Shown: positions 35,537 to 45,418 of the stretch, in pieces | How positions within the stretch are numbered: position 1 is the stretch's first letter | How the letters are laid out: every line of letters starts with the position of its first letter | From: Taibaiella soli | Lineage (GTDB): Bacteria > Bacteroidota > Bacteroidia > Chitinophagales > Chitinophagaceae | Assembly: GCF_003236175.1 (NCBI RefSeq) | Contig: NZ_QKTW01000006.1 | Location: forward strand, 83,195-147,194 | Length of the DNA stretch: 64,000 nucleotides | Reading direction: 5' to 3' | Program-made: the position numbers and the translations under genes | The notes under the pieces: generated by a model | Databases searched by the model: none | The model's input: the letters and a program-made list of their open reading frames with translations, nothing else | What the model was told of the DNA's origin: nothing

Positions 35537-35564
35537 AAAAAGCCTCCCAACGGGAGGCTTTTTT
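35537..35564 (+). terminator. sucC terminator
   Basis: AAAAAGCCTCCC and GGGAGGCTTTTT form a perfect stem with a 4-base loop, followed by a T-run, 23 bp after the sucC stop. Confidence 0.92.
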
Positions 35565-35717
35565 GCTTCCGGCACAAGAGTTACATAGCGTTCTTAGTGT
35601 TTAAATATCTTGCCAGTCTCCCTATTGGCACCTCATAGCAGTGAAATACCAAGCTGCAGTCCGAGACTGCTAAAGATGATAGACACGAGTCGCCCTTCGG
35701 AAGACCCCCGCCAGTGT

Positions 35718-35745
35718 TTTTGACTTTTGACTTTTGACTTTTAAC
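35718..35745. repeat. Heptanucleotide tract TTTTGAC
   Basis: TTTTGAC three times then TTTTAAC, exact 7-bp phase, ending 8 bp before the ATG of the SRPBCC gene, so it occupies that gene's 5' leader. Confidence 0.88.
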
Positions 35746-35753
35746 TTTAGTTC

Positions 35754-36221
35754 ATGTATTCTTTTACCACACACTGGCAGCTAAAAGCACCGCTTGAGAA
35801 AGTCTGGGACGTGCTTTATAACACTGCTTCCTGGCCGGACTGGTGGAAAGGCGTTCTGGAAGTAAAAGAAATCCGGGAGGGAGCCGTCAATGACATCGGG
35901 GTCCTCTTTGCCTATAAATGGAAAGGTGGTAATCTACCCTATTCGCTTTCTTTTACCATAGAATTAAAAGAAAAAGTAGATTATCAGATGTTGCGCGGCG
36001 CTGTTTCGGGCGATCTCGAAGGACAAGGCACCTGGCGTTTTGAAGAAAAAGACGGAGTCTGTCATATCCACCATCTCTGGCAGGTACGGACTAAAAAAAA
36101 ATGGATGACCCAATTGGCATTTCTGCTCAGGCCTGTATTCAAACATAACCACGATAAAGTAATGCAGTGGGGTGCGAAAGGATTAGCGCAACTACTCAAC
36201 GCCGAACTGATCAGTTTTTAG
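35754..36221 (+). CDS. SRPBCC (START/polyketide-cyclase-like) family protein
   Basis: 155 residues. Opens with YSFTTHWQLKAPLEKVWDVL, the first strand and helix of the SRPBCC fold, followed by WPDWWKGV and alternating strands. Such proteins bind hydrophobic ligands; no catalytic residue set is evident. The 3' end overlaps the convergent iron permease-like gene by 11 bp. Ligand unknown. Confidence 0.85.
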   Translation: MYSFTTHWQLKAPLEKVWDVLYNTASWPDWWKGVLEVKEIREGAVNDIGVLFAYKWKGGNLPYSLSFTIELKEKVDYQMLRGAVSGDLEGQGTWRFEEKDGVCHIHHLWQVRTKKKWMTQLAFLLRPVFKHNHDKVMQWGAKGLAQLLNAELISF

Positions 36222-36705
36222 CTTTAGCACTTTCAGACATTTTATCTCGCTTCTTGGCAGTTGATTTTTCCTCGTGATTTTCCTTTGCTTCATCGATTGA
36301 ATGCGTGGTAAAAAGTTCAATATCCTTCTTCGCCAGTTCACTAATCGTGACGTAAAATTGTTTCAATGTAAGTAGCTCCTCTTCGGTCAGATCTTCTGCG
36401 CTCACTAATCTGTTGCTTGCAGTCTCCGAAGCGGCAATCAATTCGTTTAGCTTCAGATGAATGGCCGCCGTATCTTTATTTTGCGACTGCTGAATTACGA
36501 ATACCATCAGGAAAGTAATAATCGTAGTGCCTGTATTGATTACCAATTGCCAGGTGTCCGAATAATGAAAAATGGGGCCAGTGGCACCCCATACTACAAC
36601 AATTAGAATGGCGAGGATAAAAGATACAGGCCTTCCGGTAACTTGCGTCACTTTGGTAGAAAACCGGTCAAAAATAAGTCTGAGTCTACTAGTCTTCTTT
36701 TTCAT
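36211..36705 (-). CDS. Low-affinity iron permease family membrane protein
   Basis: 164 residues. Matches the bacterial low-affinity iron permease family (Fet4-like): FDRFSTKVTQVTGRP, two helices (about 27-48 and 55-70) with WGATGPIFHYSDTWQL between them, then IQQSQNKDTAAIHLKLNEL. The C-terminal region is charged and cytoplasmic. Iron transport by short bacterial members is not well tested. Convergent overlap of 11 bp with the SRPBCC gene. Confidence 0.88.
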   Translation of the reverse strand: MKKKTSRLRLIFDRFSTKVTQVTGRPVSFILAILIVVVWGATGPIFHYSDTWQLVINTGTTIITFLMVFVIQQSQNKDTAAIHLKLNELIAASETASNRLVSAEDLTEEELLTLKQFYVTISELAKKDIELFTTHSIDEAKENHEEKSTAKKRDKMSESAKAKN

Positions 36706-36800
36706 AAAATCACGCCCATAGTCGCATCAAATACTATAAGAATAATGCCACAAAATCGCTGATGGTTTATCTTGACGGTTAACATGGAACTTCAAAACAA

Positions 36801-36822
36801 AAAGGGCGCTTATGCGCCCTTT
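36801..36822 (-). terminator. Terminator of the type A T9SS gene
   Basis: AAAGGGCGC (36801-36809), loop TTAT, GCGCCCTTT (36814-36822), with a T-rich tail on the minus strand; 4 bp past the stop at 36826. Confidence 0.88.
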
Positions 36823-36825
36823 CAA

Positions 36826-38574
36826 TTATAATTTTGAAAAACGGGTTGTGTTCCGAATTTCTTTATTGTCACTTTGAATATTTACCAGATAGTTGCCAGG
36901 TAATAGCCCACCCAATGAAACTTTCAATTTTCCTATGGAAACATCATGGTATTGCTGTTCAGTGATTTTCCGACCGTCTATGCTATATACAACGATACTC
37001 AAATTTGAAGCCGCACTCAATGTTACGTCAACAGACAGATTATTTTCATTTTCCGATAGCACAGATGGATAAACCTTGCATTGTGCATCTGTTTGCGCTA
37101 CACTAGCCGGAATTGTTCTATAACCACTTTCGTGATAGAAATTGCAATCATGATAACCAGTAACATATGGCTGTATTTCCGGAATATTATAATCATTCTG
37201 GCCATAGACATCATAAGACGAATAATGATAGCTGGCGGTTGGTAAACTCGCGTTACCGTCTTCTAGTGGAAAATCCCACTGTCCGCAAACAACCCCATTA
37301 TGATCGGTGCTCAAAATCCGCCCATATCCGATCGTTGTGCTATTATATGGCCCGGATGCCCCTATCATCACATAATTTTCATCATGCAGGGATGGGTTGT
37401 AATTAACAATTAATCCGTTGGCATATCCGTTTTCTGCAACCATGTACCTTTTTGAAAAAAGTGAAGTTCCATCAGGTCGAACTTTAATCAGAAAAAAGTT
37501 GATTATGCTCTGTGACAATGTACCCTGATCCGCTGCTTGCCCGGCAATTAAATAGCTACCATCTATTTGACTTTTCTGAATTCTATGGGGAACTACCTCG
37601 TTGCAACTCGGAAACCAATAAAATTTCTGCATGGTCATGTTCAAGGAATGATCTACTTTGATCAAGCCTATTTGAGAAGCAATTCCCGGACCTGCCTGAG
37701 GGCAAGCTGCAAATTGGAATGTCACAGCTACAGTGTTATCATCCCAATCGTACTCCGAATCAAAACCAGTCGGATAAGAACAAGCGGTCAAAGCCTGATA
37801 GTCATTAACAATGTTACCGTTTTCGTCGATACTCATTTGGAAATAAAAACTTCCGCCGGGATCGGTTGGACTTATCGGATTCTGATTTCTTAGCCCGCCG
37901 ATATAGTAACTATTGTTACCAAAATCATCGCGGCCGGAATATGAAATTGTATTAGCAAGATCATTTACAGAATACGCATCGCTGATGTCTTCAGCATATT
38001 TTTTATTCCAGACAAGATTACCATCTCCATCAATTCTAAGTACATTCAATACGCTACGGTAGCGATATGGCGCCAGGTTATCTCTATAGTCAACATACCC
38101 TGTATGTCCTGAAGTAACCATCATATAGCCTTCTGAAGAAGCGTTCTCCATGTGTGTCGCATCAATACGTAAGCCGGCATCTAAATTAACCGAATCTGAA
38201 TTAGACAGATACTCTTTAGCCCAAACCAAATTTCCCCCAATATCGATTTTAATAGCCATGGGATTATAATACTGGCCGACCGTAAAAAAAATAATTCCAT
38301 CATCATCGGTATGCACTAACCGACCCCAATAATCGCCAACGTGCATCGGCAAATTAGAATAGGTCCGTTCCCATAACAAATTGCCATTGTAATCATACCG
38401 TCGAAAACCGGTAATAGAAGAAACGGTACAGTATTCTCCATTGGCACACGCAACAACATCTTCTGCAGTCCTGGGGACGCTGTAGTTTTTGTTGTATTGT
38501 GCATGGGCGAAACTGGAAGAAAGAAACAGGCTTAAAGCCGATAGGACTGCGGTACGCAGGGTTTTCTTGTTCAT
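36826..38574 (-). CDS. Secreted beta-propeller-like protein with T9SS type A sorting domain
   Basis: 582 residues: signal peptide (1-25, ending AHAQ), a large domain built of repeated blade-like units (for example RRYDYNGNLLWERTY, IKIDIGGNLVWAKEY, LRIDGDGNLVWNKKY) suggesting a beta-propeller, and a C-terminal type A domain of about 80 residues starting near CKVYPSVLSENEN. The repeat G-N-L-x-W is a clear internal repeat. Expected to be exported by T9SS. Ligand or activity unknown. Monocistronic with a terminator. Confidence 0.85.
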   Translation of the reverse strand: MNKKTLRTAVLSALSLFLSSSFAHAQYNKNYSVPRTAEDVVACANGEYCTVSSITGFRRYDYNGNLLWERTYSNLPMHVGDYWGRLVHTDDDGIIFFTVGQYYNPMAIKIDIGGNLVWAKEYLSNSDSVNLDAGLRIDATHMENASSEGYMMVTSGHTGYVDYRDNLAPYRYRSVLNVLRIDGDGNLVWNKKYAEDISDAYSVNDLANTISYSGRDDFGNNSYYIGGLRNQNPISPTDPGGSFYFQMSIDENGNIVNDYQALTACSYPTGFDSEYDWDDNTVAVTFQFAACPQAGPGIASQIGLIKVDHSLNMTMQKFYWFPSCNEVVPHRIQKSQIDGSYLIAGQAADQGTLSQSIINFFLIKVRPDGTSLFSKRYMVAENGYANGLIVNYNPSLHDENYVMIGASGPYNSTTIGYGRILSTDHNGVVCGQWDFPLEDGNASLPTASYHYSSYDVYGQNDYNIPEIQPYVTGYHDCNFYHESGYRTIPASVAQTDAQCKVYPSVLSENENNLSVDVTLSAASNLSIVVYSIDGRKITEQQYHDVSIGKLKVSLGGLLPGNYLVNIQSDNKEIRNTTRFSKL

Positions 38575-38696
38575 ATTTTCGGTTTTTCAACTTTAAAATA
38601 AAAACATATGACAAAAAAAGCAATCAACATTTACTGATAATCGCAATTAATTAAAAATCCCTGCTGATGTTCGCTGGGAATATTCACCTAAAACAA

Positions 38697-38723
38697 AAAA
38701 CCGCCACATTGCGTAGCGGTTTT
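38697..38723 (-). terminator. Terminator of the 1061-residue T9SS gene
   Basis: AAAACCGC (38697-38704) with GCGGTTTT (38716-38723), T-rich on the minus-strand 3' side, 21 bp past the stop. Confidence 0.75.
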
Positions 38724-38743
38724 CCAATAGCTTGAAACTAACA

Positions 38744-41700
38744 TTATCTTATCAGTGTAACGTCCCCTTTATAAGTCTCAACATAGCCATCCGGATACGC
38801 AATCCGGATAATATAATTATAAACACCCACATCCTGAGCAACTCCCTTCCAGGTCCCATCCCAGCCTTTTTGACCATCGCCTGTGCTGAATATTTCCTGC
38901 CCCCAACGATTGAATACCCGAAACTCGGTTACCTTTTGGAAACTAAGATTTACGATTTTGAATACATCATTTTTGCCATCTCCGTTCGGTGTAAAAGCGG
39001 AGGGAATCATCAGATGATCCCTATAATCTATACTGATTTTGATACTGTCAGTTTCGCGGCAACCGTTGGAATCAATACCCGTCAGATAATACTCTGTAGG
39101 TTCTAAAGGCGAAGCAACCGGATTCATGAGGTTAGGATTATTCAGGCTTGTTGTCGGAGACCAGGAATACAGATATCCCCCGGACGAATGCAGTTGAACG
39201 CTCTGCCCGTATTTAATCATGGTATCGCTGTTTACAATCTTCACATTCGGTAGCGGCTTCACTGTTACATGAATTTTAAATGTGTCACGACAGTTTACAC
39301 TATCGCTAACAATCAGGTAATATTCACGATCTCCGGGAGGTGTCGCCACAGGATTTGCACAATTACTACAACTCAGGCTGACAGCAGGTTTGAAATTTCC
39401 ATCTTCATACCAATGATAACTATAGGCGCTGCTCGCATGTAATACAATAGACGCTCCCATACATACAATAGTATCTTTTGGCCACACAAGCGCTTTATGG
39501 GTAGACACGTAGATACCCACCGAATCGGTTATTTTACAACCGCTGTGCCCCACTGTACTCACATAATACTTCGTACTTTCCGGCACATAGGCAATTGTAC
39601 TTGCATTCGTTGAATCAGACAGTAACATGCCCGGGCTCCAGGTATAGCTGAATGGCATTGTATCGGCATTGCAATAATTAAAGCGCATCTGCGGTATTTC
39701 GGTATACGCAACAGGACCAAGGAATGCCGGATTACTGCCACAGATATTGCCAGATGTATAGTATGTAGTCAAAGTGCTGATATAACTGGTGCTGATATAA
39801 TACGTGTAAACTGGCGCCACGGCACTTGGATTGGCATAACAAATCTCTACGATCAGATTCTGCGTGGTGTCCCAGCTATAAGGCTTATCAAAATTAAATT
39901 TCACATAGCCATTTGCTCCCGCCACTACACTGACAGGACCTGTTGCGGTGTATACAGGTGTAGTGCCCGATACCTGTCCTGTTGTGGCGCTCAGATTTGA
40001 CATACCTGTGCACTTCAATGCAATCTTTAAATTGTTGAACACCGCCGGACCTGATGACGCAGGATTTAACCGGAAAGACAAGCTTTTCAAAGTAGCGGAA
40101 TGTACCCCACTTCCCAGCAAGTCAGATTTGCGGAGCAGGTACTGATGTTTCGCGGTGATATAAGTGCCATAAAATGGACTGGTAGCCGTGTTTGAATGCG
40201 CAATTGACGGCAATAAGCCATCCGGGACTATGTCGGCAGAATCGGTAGCGGTGCAGGATACAATATCTACAGTGCCGCAGGAGAGATTCCTCAAAGGAGC
40301 AGGACCTGTAGCCTGGGCCTGTAGCGTCGTATAACCAGGCTGACACAGAACAACTGCATTTGGAGTAATCGTTATTTTATTAGCACTGTCAACATGAACT
40401 GTTATGGTATCCATCAGCTTACAATTAGCCGGGAGTCCGTTGTTGACAACTTTTACCTGGTAAGTAGTGGTATTATGAATGATGGCCTGTGGATTGTAAA
40501 TATTAGGATTATTCAACCCTATTGCGGGGGCGCCGCTTACATCCGTCCAGGCATAAGACAGGCCACTAATACCCGCGGCAGCTTCTAATTGAACCGGATT
40601 ATTATTAAGTGCACAATAACCATATTTATCCGGACCGGCGTCGACACCGGTGATAACCTTAATCAATATTACCATTGAACTCCGGAAAGCTATGGGCTGT
40701 TGTGTCGTACAAGAGGAATCTACGGCATCAATCTTTAAAATATGATCGCCGATATCATTGACGGTCGGATGCCAGGAGAAATTCCCAATCGGATTACCAG
40801 AACCATTATTTGTGACTGTAAACGTTGCACCCGGGGTTGCTGCGGTATCCGCATATAAGCTTACCGAATTGCTGGCAGATTGAGAATGTGCCTGCAAGCC
40901 AAATGAGAAAGTGGTACCCGGACAACCGACAAGTACATTGCCAGAAGTTGAAATAAACTTTCCACCCTGTACGTTTAAAGGAATACTGTCAATTCGCGGT
41001 GCAGTGGAATTGCAGGCCAGTACAGAAACCTGTACATCGCGTGTGATATAGCCCAGGCGTGTACCCGTCGCCCGGTCGTATTCATAACAACGGAAAGCCA
41101 GAACAAATTTGCCTTGCAGCGTTGGTAAGAAATCAGCCATACCAGTGGTTGAATCTACATGATAAGGAATTCCTGAATGGATCGGATTCAGGGACGAATA
41201 ACCTCCGCTATAAGGTATCTCCGTATTTACGCCGCAGGCGCAGCTTCCTCCGCTGACACAACCTTCCGGCTGTTTATTTTCTATTCGCAGTGAATCTCCA
41301 TTCGGATCGACGGGACCGTTAAAAAATATGGCCTGTTGGTTTTGACACAAATAAGGAATTGGCTGTACTGTAAAACGCGGAGAACTGTTGTTATAACGAA
41401 ACGCGTTATTAAAACCCAACCGGATCAAAATATCTTCCCCACCCGGTACGCAAAGATTTAAGATGCCTCCGTTGCGGGAACTATTCCGCCAGACAAACTC
41501 CCAGTCATCACTCGTATCGGGTAACGTAATGATTGTTGTGTATTCAGACATAACGAAGCCCGGCCACGGAGAATTCGGTACACGGCAAGAATTAATAGCG
41601 GTAAAACTGGAACACAGCTGATCTAGTGTATCACTTGGATGATTCGTTCCGGTGGTATCAACGGCGACTTGCGTAACGTTAACGCCCAATTTCGCCGATG

Positions 41701-41929
41701 AATAACTTATATGCTCCGGATAAGTCAGGTTAGCCGCCCCCGGCTCGCATGCTTTATAAATATCCAATACAACCCGGTATTTGAGATCCGTTGGGCCTGT
41801 GCCGATATAGGTAATGTACATATCTGCAGCCGCAAAGTGAGTAGCCAGCGTCTTATTTACTCCCGACAAACTAATGATTAAGACAAAGCACCAGACTATT
41901 TTTTGAGCGAATTTAAAATTAACCTTCAT
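38744..41929 (-). CDS. Giant T9SS type B (CHU_C) adhesin-like protein
   Basis: 1061 residues. A signal peptide (1-29) is followed by the family N-terminal module (THFAAADMYITYIG to YKACEPG, then DPNGDSLRIENKQPEG), several Ig/PKD-like repeats with the pattern NNPNxxNPxA, a beta-rich central domain, and a type B sorting domain (IPSAFTPNGDGKNDVF, FNRWGQEIF, YKGDVTLIR). Closely related to the next gene upstream (42172-45363) along the whole length, so a tandem duplication. Codon use is average, with AAT/TAT/CCG and GGC, unlike its paralogue. Likely surface adhesin. Confidence 0.9.
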   Translation of the reverse strand: MKVNFKFAQKIVWCFVLIISLSGVNKTLATHFAAADMYITYIGTGPTDLKYRVVLDIYKACEPGAANLTYPEHISYSSAKLGVNVTQVAVDTTGTNHPSDTLDQLCSSFTAINSCRVPNSPWPGFVMSEYTTIITLPDTSDDWEFVWRNSSRNGGILNLCVPGGEDILIRLGFNNAFRYNNSSPRFTVQPIPYLCQNQQAIFFNGPVDPNGDSLRIENKQPEGCVSGGSCACGVNTEIPYSGGYSSLNPIHSGIPYHVDSTTGMADFLPTLQGKFVLAFRCYEYDRATGTRLGYITRDVQVSVLACNSTAPRIDSIPLNVQGGKFISTSGNVLVGCPGTTFSFGLQAHSQSASNSVSLYADTAATPGATFTVTNNGSGNPIGNFSWHPTVNDIGDHILKIDAVDSSCTTQQPIAFRSSMVILIKVITGVDAGPDKYGYCALNNNPVQLEAAAGISGLSYAWTDVSGAPAIGLNNPNIYNPQAIIHNTTTYQVKVVNNGLPANCKLMDTITVHVDSANKITITPNAVVLCQPGYTTLQAQATGPAPLRNLSCGTVDIVSCTATDSADIVPDGLLPSIAHSNTATSPFYGTYITAKHQYLLRKSDLLGSGVHSATLKSLSFRLNPASSGPAVFNNLKIALKCTGMSNLSATTGQVSGTTPVYTATGPVSVVAGANGYVKFNFDKPYSWDTTQNLIVEICYANPSAVAPVYTYYISTSYISTLTTYYTSGNICGSNPAFLGPVAYTEIPQMRFNYCNADTMPFSYTWSPGMLLSDSTNASTIAYVPESTKYYVSTVGHSGCKITDSVGIYVSTHKALVWPKDTIVCMGASIVLHASSAYSYHWYEDGNFKPAVSLSCSNCANPVATPPGDREYYLIVSDSVNCRDTFKIHVTVKPLPNVKIVNSDTMIKYGQSVQLHSSGGYLYSWSPTTSLNNPNLMNPVASPLEPTEYYLTGIDSNGCRETDSIKISIDYRDHLMIPSAFTPNGDGKNDVFKIVNLSFQKVTEFRVFNRWGQEIFSTGDGQKGWDGTWKGVAQDVGVYNYIIRIAYPDGYVETYKGDVTLIR

Positions 41930-41995
41930 CCGTTCTTTCGTTACAATTTGAGTTAAAACTATTTGTGAGTCAATAACGCCGCAGCATATGCGGGG

Positions 41996-42013
41996 TTTAG
42001 ACTATGTAACCTT
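41996..42013 (-). promoter_or_regulatory. Shared upstream element of the two giant paralogues (copy 1)
   Basis: TTTAGACTATGTAACCTT lies about 67 bp upstream of the 41929 start. A near copy, TAGACTATG followed by ACCTT, lies at 45419-45433 upstream of the paralogue. No TAnnTTTG box is visible nearby for either gene, so this may mark an alternative promoter or operator. Confidence 0.35.
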
Positions 42014-42050
42014 ATATCAATTATCAGGCCAAATTGAAACGTCTTCAACG

Positions 42051-42090
42051 AAAAAATGCAAACCGGATCTTATTCCGGTTTGCATTTTTT
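42051..42090 (-). terminator. Second of two terminators after the 1063-residue gene
   Basis: A 16-bp perfect stem (42051-42066 with 42075-42090) around an 8-base loop, with A- and T-runs on both sides, so it could act in both directions. In minus-strand transcription it follows the terminator at 42121-42152. Confidence 0.88.
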
Positions 42091-42120
42091 TAAAGAAAAA
42101 AGCCGATGAGCTAAAACAAA

Positions 42121-42152
42121 AAATCCTCCCTGCAAAACCGCGGGGAGGATTT
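42121..42152 (-). terminator. First of two terminators after the 1063-residue gene
   Basis: AAATCCTCCC (42121-42130) with GGGAGGATTT (42143-42152), T-rich on the minus-strand side, 20 bp after the stop codon. A tandem pair with 42051-42090 is unusual in this window. Confidence 0.85.
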
Positions 42153-42171
42153 TTCTATGGTAGAACCAATA

Positions 42172-45100
42172 TTATCTTACGAGTGTAACATCACCTTTGT
42201 AAGTTTCTACATAACCGTCAGGATAACCTACGCGAATGATGTAGTTGTAAGTGCCCATTTCCTGAGTAACACCTTTCCAGGTACCGTCCCAGCCTTTAGT
42301 ACCATCTGTAGTACTGAAGATTTCTTGGCCCCAACGATTGAATACGCGGAATTCCATTACTTTCTGGAATGTCAGGTTCACGATCTTGAAGACGTCGTTA
42401 CGGCCGTCACCATTTGGTGTGAACGCTGAAGGAATCATCAGATGATCACGATAATCGATGCTGATTTTCACACTGTCGATCTGACGACAACCATTGGTAG
42501 CAATACCAGTCAGGTAGTATACAGTCGGCTCAGTAGGAGAAGCAATCGGATTAATCACGTTCGGATTATTCAGGCTTGCAGTTGGCGACCAGTAGTAGAG
42601 GTACGCACCGGATGCAAGGAGCTGAACGCTCTGTCCGTATTTAATCATTGTATCGTTGTTCAGAATGTTCACATTTGGCAGTGGTTTCACTGTTACGTGC
42701 AACTTAAATGTGTCGTTACAGTTTACGCTATCACTTGTTACCAGGTAGTAGTCGCGATCTGCAGGAGGTGTCGCCAGCGGATCCTCACAATTGTTACAGC
42801 TCAGGCTTGTTGCCGGATTGAAGTTTTTGTCTTCGTACCAGTGGTAAGTGTAGCTGTTACGTGCGTGCAGGATTACTGATTCACCAGCACATACCGCTGT
42901 ATCTTTTGGCCAGGTAATTACATTGTGAATCGGAACATAAATATCTACGGAGTCAACTACTTTACAACCGCTACGGCCTGCTGTAGACACATAGTATTTC
43001 GTGCTCTTAGCGATGTAAGCCAATGGCGTTGAACTTGTAGAATCAGACAAGAATGTACCAGGGCTCCATGTGAAAGTGAAAGGAACTGTATCAGCTTCAC
43101 AATAGTTGAAACGCATTTGTGGCATTTCAGTATAAGCGTAAGGGCCGTAGAATGTTGGATTACTACCGCAAACGTTACCAGAGTAGTAGTATTCATTCAG
43201 CGTACTTACATAACCAGTGCTGATGTAGTAAGTATAGATCGGAGTGAATGTGCTCGCATTTGCGTAACAAACTTCTACAATCAGGTTCTGAGTAGTATCC
43301 CAGCTATATGGCGTATCGAAATCAAATTTCACATAACCATTCGCTGCAGCGGTAACCGTTACCGGACCTGTCGCAGTGTACACAGGTGTTGTACCAGACA
43401 GGAGACCTGTAGTAGCGCTCAGGTTTGATGCACCTGTACATTTCAGCGCAATTTTCAGATTGTTGATTGTAGCCGGACCAGAATAAGCCGGGTTCAATTT
43501 GAAGGCAACGCTTTTCAGTGTAGAAGAGTGTATACCACTTGTCAACAGATCCGCTTTACGCAGGAGGTACTGGTGTTTAGAAGTATTATAATATCCGTAG
43601 AACGGTGTACTGTTGTAGTTGGTCAGGTTTGCGCTCGGGAGCAGACCATCAGGAATTACATCGGAAGAATCCGGGTGTACACATGAAATCGTATCAAGCG
43701 TACCACAAGACAGATTTCTCAGCGGATTAGGTCCTGTAGTTTTTAAAGAGAATTCTTTATAACCCGGACGACACATAATAACCGGTGTCGACGGACTGAT
43801 CGTTACTGTGTTTGAACTGTCAATATGAATCGTTACCGTATCCATCTGCTTACAATTGGCCGGCAGCTGATTATTAATGACGGACACCCTATATGACGTG
43901 GTACTGTGAACAATTGCCTGAGGATTATAAATATTCGGGTTATTGAGGCCTATCGCCGGACCGCCATTAACGTCTGTCCAAACATAAGAAAGACCAGAAA
44001 TACCTGCAGAAGCTTCTAACTGAACCGGTTTATTATTGAGTGCGCAATAACCAAATTTATCAGGCCCCGCATCTACCCCGGTAATTACCTTAATAAGTAC
44101 TACGAGATAGCTTCGGAATACGATTGGTTGCTGGTTGGTACAAGTAGAGTCAACTGCCTGAATAATCAGGATGTGATCTCCGATATCATTGTTAGTTGGA
44201 TTCCATGAGAAATTACCAATTGGGTTACCACTGCCGTTGTTCGTTACTGTAAACAGTGCACCCGGAGTTGCAGTTGTGTCAGCGTATAAGCTTACAGAGT
44301 TGGTAGCAGACTGAGAGTGTGCCTGCATGCTAAACGAGAAGTTAGAACCAGGACAACCCAGAATTACGTTACCAGAAGAGGAAGTGAATTTACCCCCCTG
44401 TACGTTAATTGGAATACTGTCGATAACCGGAGCCGGAGAGTTACAACCAAGCACAGAAACCTGTACGTCACGGGTAATATAACCGAGACGTGTACCGGTA
44501 GTACGGTCGTACTCATAACAACGGAATGCCAGTACGAATTTACCCTGCGTAGTAGGAACAAATGTCGCAACACCACTCGTTGGGCTTACCGTATAAGGAG
44601 CAGATGAGTTAATCGGATTTGTCAGAGAAAAACCTGTGTTATAGCCGATTTCAGTGTTCGGACCACACAAACAGGTACCGGAACCGAATGTACAACCCTC
44701 CGGTTGTTTATTTTCGATACGCAGCGAGTCACCGTTTGGATCCACAGGTCCATTAAAGAACGCCGCTGCCTGGTTTTGACACAGATACGGAATTGGTTTT
44801 ACTGTGAAACGCGGAGAACTGTTATTATAACGGAACGCGTTATTGATACCTACACGAATCGTGATATTCTGGCTACCTGCGTTACAGAGGTTTGCAATAC
44901 CAGAGTTACGGCTACCATCAGTCCAGAGAATTTCCCAGTCATCGCTGGTATCAGGCAATGTGATAATCGTAGTGTATTCCGACATTACGAAACCCGGCCA
45001 CTGAGAGCCCGGCACGCGGCAGGAGTTGATCGGAGCAAAGTTCGGACACAGCTGATCAAGCGTATCGCTACGGTGACCTGTACCTGCCGTATCCACTACA

Positions 45101-45363
45101 ATCTGACCTACGCTGACCCCTAATTTTGTAGATGAATAACTGATGTACTCTGGATAGTAAAGATCAGAGTTGTTTGGCTCACACGCCTTGTACACATCCA
45201 ATACAACCTTGTACTTAAGGTCTGTTGGGCCTGTACCGATGTAGGTTACATACATGTCCGCAGCCGCAAAGTGGGAAGCCAGTGCTTTGTCCACTCCCAG
45301 TGCGCACATCAGAAGTGCGAAACAAAAGAGAAGTTTCTTTGTGAATTTAAAATTAGAGATCAT
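42172..45363 (-). CDS. Giant T9SS type B (CHU_C) adhesin-like protein, probably highly expressed
   Basis: 1063 residues, same architecture as 38744-41929: signal peptide, THFxAADMY module, DPNGDSLRIENKQPEG, Ig/PKD-like repeats, central beta domain and C-terminal IPSAFTPNGDGRNDVF to YKGDVTLVR. Codons differ clearly from the paralogue: where that gene has AAT TAT ATT and CCG GAT GGC, this one has AAC TAC ATC and CCT GAC GGT. It also has a Shine-Dalgarno-like AGGAG at 45371-45375 and two terminators. All three point to strong expression (inference). Probably a major secreted or surface structural protein. Confidence 0.9.
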   Translation of the reverse strand: MISNFKFTKKLLFCFALLMCALGVDKALASHFAAADMYVTYIGTGPTDLKYKVVLDVYKACEPNNSDLYYPEYISYSSTKLGVSVGQIVVDTAGTGHRSDTLDQLCPNFAPINSCRVPGSQWPGFVMSEYTTIITLPDTSDDWEILWTDGSRNSGIANLCNAGSQNITIRVGINNAFRYNNSSPRFTVKPIPYLCQNQAAAFFNGPVDPNGDSLRIENKQPEGCTFGSGTCLCGPNTEIGYNTGFSLTNPINSSAPYTVSPTSGVATFVPTTQGKFVLAFRCYEYDRTTGTRLGYITRDVQVSVLGCNSPAPVIDSIPINVQGGKFTSSSGNVILGCPGSNFSFSMQAHSQSATNSVSLYADTTATPGALFTVTNNGSGNPIGNFSWNPTNNDIGDHILIIQAVDSTCTNQQPIVFRSYLVVLIKVITGVDAGPDKFGYCALNNKPVQLEASAGISGLSYVWTDVNGGPAIGLNNPNIYNPQAIVHSTTSYRVSVINNQLPANCKQMDTVTIHIDSSNTVTISPSTPVIMCRPGYKEFSLKTTGPNPLRNLSCGTLDTISCVHPDSSDVIPDGLLPSANLTNYNSTPFYGYYNTSKHQYLLRKADLLTSGIHSSTLKSVAFKLNPAYSGPATINNLKIALKCTGASNLSATTGLLSGTTPVYTATGPVTVTAAANGYVKFDFDTPYSWDTTQNLIVEVCYANASTFTPIYTYYISTGYVSTLNEYYYSGNVCGSNPTFYGPYAYTEMPQMRFNYCEADTVPFTFTWSPGTFLSDSTSSTPLAYIAKSTKYYVSTAGRSGCKVVDSVDIYVPIHNVITWPKDTAVCAGESVILHARNSYTYHWYEDKNFNPATSLSCNNCEDPLATPPADRDYYLVTSDSVNCNDTFKLHVTVKPLPNVNILNNDTMIKYGQSVQLLASGAYLYYWSPTASLNNPNVINPIASPTEPTVYYLTGIATNGCRQIDSVKISIDYRDHLMIPSAFTPNGDGRNDVFKIVNLTFQKVMEFRVFNRWGQEIFSTTDGTKGWDGTWKGVTQEMGTYNYIIRVGYPDGYVETYKGDVTLVR

Positions 45364-45370
45364 AGTCTGT

Positions 45371-45375
45371 CTCCT
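45371..45375 (-). promoter_or_regulatory. Shine-Dalgarno site of the 1063-residue gene
   Basis: On the minus strand AGGAG sits 7 nt before the ATG (AAAGGAGACAGACTATG). Strong SD sites are uncommon in Bacteroidota and support the start at 45363. Confidence 0.6.
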
Positions 45376-45418
45376 TTACAATTTGAATGAAAAATCGGTT
45401 TTAAAATTTGTAGGGCTG

